A DNA stretch of 64,000 bases from positions 3,670,674 through 3,734,673 of the forward strand of contig NZ_CP030118.1 in assembly GCF_006968745.1 (NCBI RefSeq), read 5' to 3'. Each line of letters opens with the position of its first letter. Within the stretch, counting starts at the first letter, position 1. Source of the DNA: Brasilonema sennae CENA114 (GTDB taxonomy: Bacteria > Cyanobacteriota > Cyanobacteriia > Cyanobacteriales > Nostocaceae). This document shows, in pieces, positions 35,767 to 43,772 of this stretch. The notes beneath the pieces were generated by a model that made no database searches, was not told the DNA's origin, and saw only the letters and a program-made list of their open reading frames with translations. A program made the translations under genes and the position numbers.

Positions 35767-35987
35767 ATTTTGGCAACGTTGCCACTTGAGACAGAACCCT
35801 TGAAAATCCTACCAGTCGGTACTTTAGTAGGTATGAGTCTAGCTAGCCTGTGCTTGTCACTAATGGACCGGTCTATATTCTCCTCTAGTAGCCATTCAGA
35901 CAGGGTAACTAAGTCCTTAGCCTCTGTTTTATCCTCAAGCTCTGAGTAGTCCTCTTTGAGTGTTATTTTATACTTTTTAGGCTTCAT
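35763..35987 (-). CDS. Hypothetical small protein in integrated-element remnant
   Basis: About 74 residues from ATG 35987 (MKPKKYKITLKEDYSELED), charged and without recognisable domains. A GTG at 36050 would add 21 residues (GKRQYWTYKILKLLKL). The stop overlaps the end of the convergent protease/TPR gene by a few bases. Its AT-rich, HIP1-free context matches the next gene and the integrase fragment, so I read it as cargo of a decayed element integrated at tRNA-Phe. Function unknown. Confidence 0.45.
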   Translation of the reverse strand: MKPKKYKITLKEDYSELEDKTEAKDLVTLSEWLLEENIDRSISDKHRLARLIPTKVPTGRIFKGSVSSGNVAKI

Positions 35988-36191
35988 AACAGATAGCTTC
36001 AAAAGCTTAAGTATCTTGTAAGTCCAGTATTGTCTCTTCCCTAGTTTCACTGTCGGTTAATATCGCGGTGATAGCCATCTAAACCATCCATCCTCATTCT
36101 GTTAAACCTGTCCACATACTAGGTTAGCATCCACGACAAGGACGGGTTTGTTTTTGGCTATACTGTATACGTGTTTACCACTAACTACTAT

Positions 36192-36596
36192 ATGGAAGTC
36201 AAAAGGTTAGAGCTACATAAAGAAAAAACGGAGCTTATTTATCGTGCCTTGGGTAGATGGTTATTTTTGGATAAGTATTTAAATGATATAGGTATTCAGG
36301 CTATTGATAGTCTCAGAATAAAACTGAGACAAGCTCCAGTATCAGAAATAGGCGTATTTTACCCTGAAAACAATAAAAGATACCGTCGTTATCCTGACGG
36401 GCATAATATGGAACTCAAAATATTAGAACTAAGCAATGAAGAAATAGACTTGATATGTCGTGCCATATTTACAATGGAATACTACGATAGGTATATAAAT
36501 GAACGAGCGAAAAAAGCGCTAGAAACTATCAAAGAGAAAATGACTATCGCTAGGGACTTAGAAGCAGACTGTGAGGAATATGATGATGATGACTAA
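36192..36596 (+). CDS. Hypothetical protein with internal duplication, in integrated-element remnant
   Basis: About 134 residues made of two copies of one helical unit. The first opens MEVKRLELHKEKTELIYRAL and ends IDSLRIKL; the second opens MELKILELSNEEIDLICRAI and ends LETIKEKM. An aromatic, basic linker (FYPENNKRYRRYPDG) joins them and the tail is acidic (DCEEYDDDD). I recognise no family. The frame also opens at GTG 36171. It lies between a small hypothetical gene and a tyrosine-recombinase fragment beside tRNA-Phe, so it is probably phage or island cargo. Confidence 0.5.
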   Translation: MEVKRLELHKEKTELIYRALGRWLFLDKYLNDIGIQAIDSLRIKLRQAPVSEIGVFYPENNKRYRRYPDGHNMELKILELSNEEIDLICRAIFTMEYYDRYINERAKKALETIKEKMTIARDLEADCEEYDDDD

Positions 36597-36621
36597 CCTG
36601 ACAGCTTTATAGACCCAATAT

Positions 36622-36804
36622 TCAGACCAGAGGTACTTCTAAGTTACCTAAGCAGCCTGCGTAGTGTCTTAATATTACCTCGGGGCTGTTGCCAACCCAT
36701 TTAGCTACATGAGTGATGGGTATTCCAGCCTCTAGTGACATAGTGATGAAGGTATGTCTACAGTTGTAAGGGCATCTGTAGCCAAAGAGTTGAGCGCAGA
36801 TAGG
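36622..36804 (-). pseudogene. Tyrosine recombinase (phage integrase) C-terminal fragment
   Basis: A minus-strand open stretch of about 60 codons, with a stop just upstream, reads FGYRCPYNCRHTFITMSLEA, GIPITHVAKWVGNSPEVILRHYAG and ends LEVPLV. This is the RHxxxT box plus the H and Y region of tyrosine recombinases: RHTFIT supplies the second catalytic Arg, and RHYA the usual position of the nucleophilic Tyr. The N-terminal two thirds of the enzyme is missing. It is immediately downstream of the tRNA-Phe 3' end, the classic integration site. Confidence 0.75.
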
Positions 36805-36852
36805 CTATTAACGTAATATCAAGGGTTACAGCTTATGGTTTTATTGAGATAA

Positions 36853-36925
<73 letters not shown>

Positions 36926-37039
36926 GTGGAATCTTTGATTCCCACGATTAATAAATGTAGCAAAGTTCTATTAATTTTGCAAGTACCTAGCAGAAAAAAA
37001 TTTCAGCAGCTTTTATTTTCAACTTGAGCAAGCCCTGAA

Positions 37040-37205
37040 GGAGGCGGGTGTTAAGGCTTCAGCGTTCGACTGAGCGGAAGCTGAGCGGCGTCGTTCGCGT
37101 AGCGTCTCCGTTCGGCCTCAAGCCGTGCCCGTTCGCGCAGCGTGTCCCTTTGGGACTCAGGGCTCAGGAGATAGCTTCGCCGAACGTCCGAACGTCCGAA
37201 CCGTG
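37040..37205. repeat. GC-rich dispersed repeat (R3-related)
   Basis: A low-complexity, GC-rich stretch with CGTTCGCGTAGCGTCTCCG and CGTTCGCGCAGCGTGTCCC plus CCTTTGGGACTCAGGG. It shares the CGTTCGCGCAGCGTG word with 43636-43722, 52834-52920 and 55790-55890. It forms the 3' end of the membrane protein frame at 37164. Confidence 0.5.
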
Positions 37206-37520
37206 TAAGGGGATAGGGGTGAAGGAAGAATTAGCCCGAATATGAATCAGGGTTGGGCAAACTTTTTTGCTAATCCAGCCAAAAACAGCCATTAATACCA
37301 CAAACTGAACAAGAATAATACTAGGATCGCAAGCAAACTTGAAAAAACCTGATACAAAGATGCCAACGATACTGCTTATGGAACCGACAATCACAGATAG
37401 CAACACCAAACGAGCGAGAATCTTGCCAAATAGTACGCTCATGAGGTTATCGCGATATCCTTGAATTAAGCTAGTGAGAATCATGCCTACTGCCAACCCG
37501 CCTGATAAGACAATATTCAA
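37164..37520 (-). CDS. Small hydrophobic membrane protein, divergent from zinc-type SmtB regulator
   Basis: 118 residues with three likely membrane spans (about 1-20, 34-62 and 66-86) and two Cys in or near loops (FKFACDPS, KKVCP). The last 25 or so residues (SSFTPIPLHGSDVRTFGEAIS) are encoded by the GC-rich dispersed repeat, so the original C-terminus has probably been replaced. No family is recognised. The 59-bp divergent region shared with the SmtB-like regulator makes it a candidate regulated gene, perhaps for metal handling, but nothing in the sequence proves transport. Confidence 0.5.
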   Translation of the reverse strand: MNIVLSGGLAVGMILTSLIQGYRDNLMSVLFGKILARLVLLSVIVGSISSIVGIFVSGFFKFACDPSIILVQFVVLMAVFGWISKKVCPTLIHIRANSSFTPIPLHGSDVRTFGEAIS

Positions 37521-37579
37521 AAGGCTATTGAGTATGTAAGATTTCTTTTTTATTAAAAAAATAACTATAAATTTCCTAC

Positions 37580-38002
37580 ATGAATACTATGTCAACTAAA
37601 GACACTTTTGCTGACAATATCACTCATTCTCTTTCCCAAAAAGAAACTAGTGAGTACAATCAAATATCCAGTCAAGTAGAGAGTGATAACGTGCAACCTG
37701 TGTCATATGAGCTTCTCAACAGTGAGAAAGCCCAGCGCATGGCAGAATTTTTTGGCTTTTTAGGCGATGCTAATCGTTTGCGTATTCTCTCACTGTTAGC
37801 TCAAGAAGAACTTTGTGTAAGTGATTTGGCAGCAGTATTAAAAATGAGTGAATCTGCTGTTTCCCATCAACTGAGAAACTTACGGGCGATGCGTTTGGTT
37901 AGTTACCGCAAGCAAGGTCGTAATGTATTCTACCGCTTACATGACAGTCATGTTTTGCATCTTTATCAAGCTGTTGCTGAACATTTGGATGAACAGGAGT
38001 AA
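37580..38002 (+). CDS. ArsR/SmtB-family zinc-sensing repressor
   Basis: A 140-residue winged-helix metalloregulator with an N-terminal extension of about 45 residues. The HTH is [28 protein letters not shown]. Asp122, His124, His135 and Glu138 reproduce the spacing of the SmtB alpha-5 zinc site (Asp104, His106, His117, Glu120). Cys79 and Asp82 (ELCVSDLA) match the alpha-3N ligands Cys61 and Asp64. It should therefore release DNA on binding zinc or a similar ion, like SmtB, ZiaR or AztR. The usual partner (metallothionein or P-type ATPase gene) is absent. The divergent neighbour is a small membrane protein. Confidence 0.88.
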   Translation: MNTMSTKDTFADNITHSLSQKETSEYNQISSQVESDNVQPVSYELLNSEKAQRMAEFFGFLGDANRLRILSLLAQEELCVSDLAAVLKMSESAVSHQLRNLRAMRLVSYRKQGRNVFYRLHDSHVLHLYQAVAEHLDEQE

Positions 38003-38041
38003 AGGATCATGGCGCTAAACTTTTAACCAACTCATCAAGTT

Positions 38042-39241
38042 TCAGACACTCAAATGCACCTGCGTGATACCCTGACGCATTTCGTACTGTCGCTTCAGCC
38101 AAGAGTGGCGAATTGTTTGACCAAGTAAGGGAGCAAGTTGAATCAATAGCCAACGTATCAGTGCATTTTTTCGTAGTAGTTCGCCTTGTGCTGCTTCCTG
38201 CATCTGGAGTTGTTGGGCGCGGATAATTTCTGGCTCACGTTCCGCTTGAATCCGGGATAGTGCTGCGTCAATCTCTTTGTGTCCAGCTTGTGCGTTAAAC
38301 AGCGGTACAAGATGATTAGCAGCGACAATAACATCACGCAATGCGACATTGATTCCTTGAGCGCGAATGGGAGACATTGGGTGTGCAGCATCACCCAGAA
38401 GTAACACTCCTGGGGCGTACCAGGATGGACAACGACCAACTACAACTGATAGCTTAATCGGAGTTTCGATGGTGTCTGCATAGCTATGGAAATGCTCTGC
38501 CATCCATGAGGGTGATAGCGATGCAAAAATTTCTGCCCAGTCTGCTTGTTTGCGATCGGTTTTTTCATCTGCAGATATTACCCAAGCTAGATGCAGTTTT
38601 CCTTCCTCTGCTCCGTGAAAGATGGTGAATACGCGATCACCATTAACGATTAAATTAAACACATTATCTCCTGTAAACCTGGGACTGGCAGCAAGTTTGA
38701 ACCAGAGAATATCCACATCCTTTGGCTGGCGTACCAATTGCAACCCTGCCCGTTGTCGGATAACCGAGTTTCGACCGTCTGTCCCAATCACAAGTTCGGC
38801 GGAAATTTCACGTCCACTGCCCAGTTTCACACCCGCAACGCGATTATTAATCGATAGTAAATCCTTTACAGCAAAACCTTGTATAAATTCAAAGTTAGGA
38901 TAAGCCTGAGCTTCGGTAATGATAGCTTCAAGCAACGGCGGTTGCGACACCAACGTACAAGGTTGATCTGCCCCCATTGGTTCCTCAACTCGAAACAACT
39001 GCTTTTTGCCTATGATGAACTCCCATGCGTCGAGTTGTCTATGAGGAATACGTTCCACAATCGCCGATAATCCCATTTGCTCAAGTGCATCCAACCCACT
39101 CGGCATTAACCCTTCACCGCGAAACACTCGATGGAAATCCTTCGCCGCCTCAATCAATGTTACTGCAATACCGCGTTTTACAAGCTGTAAAGCAAGCGTA
39201 GCACCAGTCGGGCCTGCACCCACAATCACAATCTGCGCCAT
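38042..39241 (-). CDS. FAD-dependent monooxygenase (PHBH/UbiH-like)
   Basis: A 399-residue class A flavoprotein hydroxylase. It has the N-terminal GxGxxG dinucleotide motif (IVIVGAGPTGATLALQLVKRG), the DG motif region (ELVIGTDGRNSVIRQRAG), and the second FAD motif GVLLLGDAAHPMSPIRAQGINVALRD. The substrate is probably an aromatic or quinone compound, but this cannot be told from sequence. The C-terminus carries a hydrophobic segment (ALIRWLLIQLAPLLG) that may associate with membrane. It lies 65 bp after the sugar-transporter permease gene on the same strand and could be co-transcribed. Confidence 0.87.
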   Translation of the reverse strand: MAQIVIVGAGPTGATLALQLVKRGIAVTLIEAAKDFHRVFRGEGLMPSGLDALEQMGLSAIVERIPHRQLDAWEFIIGKKQLFRVEEPMGADQPCTLVSQPPLLEAIITEAQAYPNFEFIQGFAVKDLLSINNRVAGVKLGSGREISAELVIGTDGRNSVIRQRAGLQLVRQPKDVDILWFKLAASPRFTGDNVFNLIVNGDRVFTIFHGAEEGKLHLAWVISADEKTDRKQADWAEIFASLSPSWMAEHFHSYADTIETPIKLSVVVGRCPSWYAPGVLLLGDAAHPMSPIRAQGINVALRDVIVAANHLVPLFNAQAGHKEIDAALSRIQAEREPEIIRAQQLQMQEAAQGELLRKNALIRWLLIQLAPLLGQTIRHSWLKRQYEMRQGITQVHLSV

Positions 39242-39306
39242 TACATTTCCCCTACGTTTATTGAATTGTTCGTAAATTGTCCATTTTCAGTTTTGAGTTG
39301 CTTACA

Positions 39307-40140
39307 TTAACCTTTTCCTCCCGTAAACGTTACACTCTCAATAAAATACCTGTTAAAAAATGCATAAATCGCCAAAGCCGGTAAAGTAAACACCATAGAA
39401 GCCGCCATAATATAGTTCCAATAACTAATGAATTGACCTTTAAAAGTATTCAATCCCAAAGGAAGAGTAAACATTTCTGGATCAAACAAAATAACTAGAG
39501 GTAACAAGAAATTATTCCAATTTCCCATGAATACAAAAACTGCTTGTGCTGCTAAAGCTGGTTTTGCTAAAGGTAAAACAATATGCTGAAAAATACCCCA
39601 AGTCTTCAATCCATCCAATTGAGCAGCTTCTTCTAATTCCTTGGGAAAATTCACGAAAAACTGCCGCATCATAAAAATGAAGGTAGCATTAACCATGCTA
39701 GGAACAATCATCCCTTGATAGGAATTCAGCCAGCCCAAAGCTTTTAAAATTAAAAATGTGGGAATGAGGGTGATCTGTGCAGGGACTGCTAAGACTGTCA
39801 AAATCAGGAAGAACCAGAAGCGTTTACCCGTAAAGTTCAGTCTTGCTAAGGCGTAACCTGCCATTGAGTTGAATAACAAGTTTAATACAGTCACACTGAT
39901 AGCTATAACCACACTATTGAAGACCCACCGCAGAAACAGCGGTTCTTGGAAAAAAATTTGTTTGTAGTTGTCGAGAGTAAAGTTTTTGGGTACAAAATTA
40001 GGTTCACCGCTGACAATTTCTGATAGCGGCTTAAATGATGCTGATAGTGCCCATAAAAAGGGAATGAGCGTGATGATTGCATACAGTGTTAGTAAAATGT
40101 ATAGCAGTGTCTTCCAAGTCAAAAAATTATATATTTTCAT
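39307..40140 (-). CDS. Carbohydrate ABC transporter permease (MalG type)
   Basis: A 277-residue inner-membrane permease with six predicted spans. The EAA loop reads ELEEAAQLDGLKTWGIFQHIVLPLAKPAL, the docking site for the ATPase. The ending (FNRYFIESVTFTGGKG) is characteristic of MalG/UgpE-type subunits. It forms an importer with the MalF-type permease at 40998 and the binding protein at 43695. No ATPase gene is in the cluster, so a shared MsiK/UgpC-like ATPase elsewhere is likely. A Uma2 gene separates the two permease genes. Confidence 0.92.
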   Translation of the reverse strand: MKIYNFLTWKTLLYILLTLYAIITLIPFLWALSASFKPLSEIVSGEPNFVPKNFTLDNYKQIFFQEPLFLRWVFNSVVIAISVTVLNLLFNSMAGYALARLNFTGKRFWFFLILTVLAVPAQITLIPTFLILKALGWLNSYQGMIVPSMVNATFIFMMRQFFVNFPKELEEAAQLDGLKTWGIFQHIVLPLAKPALAAQAVFVFMGNWNNFLLPLVILFDPEMFTLPLGLNTFKGQFISYWNYIMAASMVFTLPALAIYAFFNRYFIESVTFTGGKG

Positions 40141-40265
40141 TTTGATAATATCTTTATCAAGGGTTTAGTTTTTCCTCACCATCACCCAGCTTAAATAGTC
40201 TCTTCAACTTGAGAATTAAATCAGCTTCTGTAACTGAAAAAAACAACCAGTATTCTAAACTACAT

Positions 40266-40925
40266 TTACACCCTTGAAATATTTTTGCTAATGAGTTCTT
40301 GCACCCAAGCTCTAAAAGCTCTCATAGTCTTGTTTCTACCCACAGTTTTACACTGTTGAAGATACTCAGGAATGACTTGCTGGAGAGGAAAATTAGGGAA
40401 AATTGGGCTAAACGTAGACGAAATATATTTACCATTTTGCAGAACATTAATTTGTAATTTTCCTTTTTCAAAGCGCCACAACTCGGGTACTGCTAATGCT
40501 TCATAGATACTAGAGTGAGTGCGGGAAGTGACATCAATTTTTAACGCTAAGTCTGGAGGCGGATCTACTGTTAAGTCTAATCTGTCTCTGCCTCGAACAA
40601 CTGGTTCATTTTGGATATAAAAACAGTTGTCATGTTCAATGCCTTTGTCCATTAATTCATTTTTGAAAGTTGTCGAACCTAAAGACATAAATTCAATGTC
40701 TAGCTCCTCAAGGAGTACTTTCACTAAATCGCTAATATTTTCTTTATTACGCTCATGTTCAGGTAGTGGTGTCATAATTTCTAGCATTCCATTTTCATAA
40801 GCTACCCTAGCGGCACGATGCTCACCTAATTCTTGTAAAATCGTTTCAAATTCTTGCCATGTAACATTTTTTAGCAGCACTCGCTGTCCTGGTGGAACTT
40901 CTAATTGCTTCAGTTTTAATAGCAT
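40266..40925 (-). CDS. Uma2 family (DUF820) putative endonuclease with altered active site
   Basis: 219 residues of the PD-(D/E)XK Uma2 fold, a family greatly expanded in cyanobacteria and of unsettled function. Visible are NVTWQEFETILQELGEHRAARVAYENGMLEIMTPLPEHE and the core PPDLALKIDVTSRT, then VPELWRFEKGKLQI. The usual core is PDLxxEI, with Glu as metal ligand. Here that Glu is Lys (AAA, one base from GAA), so the nuclease activity may be lost. The start at ATG 40925 is fixed by GGAGG five bases upstream; longer starts at 40937 or 40961 are less likely. It sits between the two sugar-permease genes, probably inserted into the operon. Confidence 0.85.
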   Translation of the reverse strand: MLLKLKQLEVPPGQRVLLKNVTWQEFETILQELGEHRAARVAYENGMLEIMTPLPEHERNKENISDLVKVLLEELDIEFMSLGSTTFKNELMDKGIEHDNCFYIQNEPVVRGRDRLDLTVDPPPDLALKIDVTSRTHSSIYEALAVPELWRFEKGKLQINVLQNGKYISSTFSPIFPNFPLQQVIPEYLQQCKTVGRNKTMRAFRAWVQELISKNISRV

Positions 40926-40997
40926 GTTTGCCTCCATTTTGAAGTGTAACTTATTTGACATGAATGGCTTTAGCTCAGTAAGTTTCCTTTAAAAATT

Positions 40998-41897
40998 TTA
41001 GCCTCCAAAAAACCGCCGTTGAATCAAAGTGATAACAATAATGACTGCTGCGAGTAAAAAGGCGATCGCCGCTGCATATCCCATCTGTAAGTTACGAAAG
41101 ACAGCTTGATATATCAATAGAACTATTGTCAAAGTAGCATTATTCGGTCCACCAGTGCCGTTAGAAAAAATATAAGATTGGTCAAACAATTGAAACGTGC
41201 CAATCACTCCTATTGTGACTACAAAAAAGGTTACTGGTCTGAGTATAGGAATTGTGATATGAATAAACTGCTGCCAGCCATTTGCTCCATCTAGCGATCC
41301 AGCCTCATAAAGTGAACGAGGAATATCCTGCAACGCTGCCAAATAAATCACCATGTAAAACGGTGCTGTTGACCAAATATTCATCAGCATAATACCTTTG
41401 AGGGCAACGGCTGGATCTCCTAACCAGTTGTAAGTAGGTAGCCCTACAAAAGCAAGAAAATCATTGAGTAACCCATTCGTGTTATAAATCCACATAAAAA
41501 TCAGCGTCAACACAGCCGATGAAGTGACTGTCGGCAAAAAGTAAAGGATACGCCACCAATTTTTGGCACGAATACCAGAGTTGAGCGTCACTGCTAGAAT
41601 TAAAGCCAAGACAGTTTGAGCCGGGACAACAATTGCAACATATTGGGCTGTATTTCTTAAAGCAATCCAAACCTGTTCATCTTCAATGAGTCGCGTGAAG
41701 TTGCGAAAGCCTACAAATTGATACTTAATAGCGCCAAGAAGTTGAACTTTGTGCAGAGAAAGAAAAATAGCCCAGAGAATGGGTAGCACGACAAATGTGC
41801 CCAACACCAGAATGGTTGGCATCATAAACAAGTATCCAGCCAAGTCTTGTGTGATGTTCGATCTAGACTTTGTTTGTCGCCTTCTGACTTCAAACAC
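40998..41897 (-). CDS. Carbohydrate ABC transporter permease (MalF type)
   Basis: A 299-residue permease with six spans. It begins after a short basic N-terminus (RRRQTKSRSN) with LAGYLFMMPTILVLGTFVVLPILWAIFLSL and carries the EAA loop DIPRSLYEAGSLDGANGWQQFIHITIPILRPV. It pairs with the MalG-type permease 72 bp beyond the inserted Uma2 gene. The importer belongs to the CUT1 sugar family by this architecture; the substrate is unknown. Confidence 0.92.
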   Translation of the reverse strand: MFEVRRRQTKSRSNITQDLAGYLFMMPTILVLGTFVVLPILWAIFLSLHKVQLLGAIKYQFVGFRNFTRLIEDEQVWIALRNTAQYVAIVVPAQTVLALILAVTLNSGIRAKNWWRILYFLPTVTSSAVLTLIFMWIYNTNGLLNDFLAFVGLPTYNWLGDPAVALKGIMLMNIWSTAPFYMVIYLAALQDIPRSLYEAGSLDGANGWQQFIHITIPILRPVTFFVVTIGVIGTFQLFDQSYIFSNGTGGPNNATLTIVLLIYQAVFRNLQMGYAAAIAFLLAAVIIVITLIQRRFFGG

Positions 41898-42233
41898 AAA
41901 TGTACCTCCAACTCATCCGGCACCATCCCGACTGTAGCGATAGGTAATGCATGATTATTTATCGTAACTGCTTGTGTATCAATTCAGTTGCAGTTCAACC
42001 AAGCTTGACTTAAACAAAACTTAAAGAAATGTCAAGCCTATCAAAAGATTATTCATTGCATTCCGCTTTCAAGATTTTATACGCTGTTACTAAAAATACA
42101 GAGTTTCTAAACACGATTTTCATATTCAAACAATAAGCCTCTATATGAGGTTGGTACGCATTGCCATCCTTACGGTAGATGTTTTTTTCAGTCAGTTAAA
42201 AAGCTCGATATAATTCTGACGCCTGATTGCCGT
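41898..42233. other. Divergent intergenic region between MalF-type permease and ScyD-like genes
   Basis: 336 bp, AT-rich. It holds the promoters of both divergent genes. I find no convincing hairpin, operator or repeat. Confidence 0.4.
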
Positions 42234-43772
42234 ATGCGTTTATCTCTACTTTCTAAATCAGCTTTTAGCTTTGCAGCTGTTACTTTTTGTTTTGCTGTTG
42301 TTTTTGGAACTAAACCAGCAACAGCTGCATCGTTTAGTGTCGTTGCTGAGGGTCTTGATAATGTCAGGGGTCTCAACTTTGGTCCTGATGGTAGCCTCTA
42401 CATCACAGAGTCGGGTGTAGGAGGAGATGGCAGATGCATTCCCGGACCTAGTTTGGAAGGTCTTGATTCATGTATTGGTACAAGTGGTGCCGTGACAAGA
42501 GTTAAGGACGGCAAACAAGAGCGTATACTTACACGGTTGCCGTCTGTTGCCTTAAGACCCGTTGGTGCTACAGGTGAAGATCCTCAAGATATACAATTTG
42601 ATGCAGCAGGAAATCCTTACCTTCTCATCGGTTATGGTGGTAATCCCACCATCCGCGATTTTTCAGAAAATGCCCCCGGTTGGGGACAACTCTACAAAGT
42701 AGATTTCAACACGGGTTCGTTAACAAGTCTTGGCGATTTTGCAAAATATGAATTGGCTAATAATGCTGCTGGGGAAGTTGTGCTTGATACAAGCGGTGAA
42801 ATCGCTAGCAACCCCTATGGTCTGGCAATTAAGGGCAATACTGCTTATGTCATTGATGCGGCTGCCAATGACATTTTAACTGTGGGACTTGATGGCAGTA
42901 ATTTGAAGACTTTTACTGTGCTTCCCAAGCAAACAATAACAAATCCTGTCTTCCCAACTCCTGGACCTGGACAAGTGCTACCTCCTGACGCGCCACCACC
43001 AGGTCAAACTCCAGAGGAAGTTGAAATTCAATCAGTACCGACAGGTGCCGCATTTGGTCCTGATGGTGCTTTGTACGTCAGCGAATACACGGGTTTTCCT
43101 TTTCCAGTCGGTAAAGCGCGGATATTTCGAGTTGGATCTGATGGTGAAGTTACAGTCTACGCTGACGGCTTTACCCAACTCTGTGATTTAGAATTTGATC
43201 CCCAAGGCAATTTGTATACCGTACAATATTCCAATGCACCGCAATGGTCGGGCGTTACAGATGCTTCTCTTATCCAAATCGCCCCAGATGGCACTCGTAC
43301 AACTTTGCTTAGTGGCAATGGACTAGAATCTGCCACAGCCTTGACAATTGGTCTTGATAGTGCTGTTTATGTAGCAAATAAAGGCGATCGCCCTGGAGTT
43401 GGGCAAGTTTTGCGGGTTGATCCAAAAGCAAAAGTCCCTGAACCAAGTGTTGTAATAGCTATAGTCGCGGTTGGTGTTTTAGGACTGAGTACTTTGCACA
43501 AGCGTAAGCCAAAACGCATAGTACTCAAGAAATCAAGTACAGATTTATCTGTGTTCCATGAGTGGTTCATAATTTCTTTGTGTACCTTACCCAATTGCAA
43601 ACCGCCATATACCACTCACTCATATTTACTCCATAGCGATACGCGGAGCGTCAAGCGTATGCGCAAAGCGCACGCTGCGCGAACGACTGAGCGCTCACGC
43701 CGAAGTCCTCTGGCTTATCGCCTTAATCAGTTCATTAGCTTCATCTTGTGCTCGTTGCATCGCCTGTTGTAG
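42234..43772 (+). CDS. ScyD/ScyE-like exported propeller protein with PEP-CTERM and repeat-encoded tail
   Basis: A signal peptide (MRLSLLSKSAFSFAAVTFCFAVVFG...ATAA) precedes a beta-propeller with NHL-like repeats (GLDNVRGLNFGPDGSLYITESG; GAAFGPDGALYVSEYTG; LCDLEFDPQGNLYTVQYS), as in ScyD/ScyE-family proteins linked to scytonemin loci. A PEP-CTERM sorting signal follows (VPEPS, hydrophobic AIVAVGVLGLSTL, basic HKRKPKR at about residue 420). A PEP-CTERM protein should end there, but the frame continues about 90 residues, the later part encoded by a dispersed GC-rich repeat (43636-43722) and overlapping the convergent gene. The natural stop was probably lost. Scytonemin function is not implied by family membership alone. 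Confidence 0.8.
   Translation: MRLSLLSKSAFSFAAVTFCFAVVFGTKPATAASFSVVAEGLDNVRGLNFGPDGSLYITESGVGGDGRCIPGPSLEGLDSCIGTSGAVTRVKDGKQERILTRLPSVALRPVGATGEDPQDIQFDAAGNPYLLIGYGGNPTIRDFSENAPGWGQLYKVDFNTGSLTSLGDFAKYELANNAAGEVVLDTSGEIASNPYGLAIKGNTAYVIDAAANDILTVGLDGSNLKTFTVLPKQTITNPVFPTPGPGQVLPPDAPPPGQTPEEVEIQSVPTGAAFGPDGALYVSEYTGFPFPVGKARIFRVGSDGEVTVYADGFTQLCDLEFDPQGNLYTVQYSNAPQWSGVTDASLIQIAPDGTRTTLLSGNGLESATALTIGLDSAVYVANKGDRPGVGQVLRVDPKAKVPEPSVVIAIVAVGVLGLSTLHKRKPKRIVLKKSSTDLSVFHEWFIISLCTLPNCKPPYTTHSYLLHSDTRSVKRMRKAHAARTTERSRRSPLAYRLNQFISFILCSLHRLL
43636..43722 (+). repeat. Dispersed repeat family R3, copy A
   Basis: An 87-bp GC-rich block: GCGATACGCGGAGCGTCAAG, then GCGTATGCGCAAAGCGCACG, CTGCGCGAACGACTGAGCG and CTCACGCCGAAGTCCTCTGG, ending CTTATCGCC. 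A nearly identical inverse copy lies at 52834-52920. It is read as protein by both convergent genes at their 3' ends and supplies the stop codon of the sugar-binding protein. Confidence 0.8.

Noticed and set aside
41573..41590. TGGCACG-containing site near 41574 as a third sigma-54 promoter
   Set aside because: The -12 element is absent (CCAGA instead of TTGC) and the site lies inside the permease gene.
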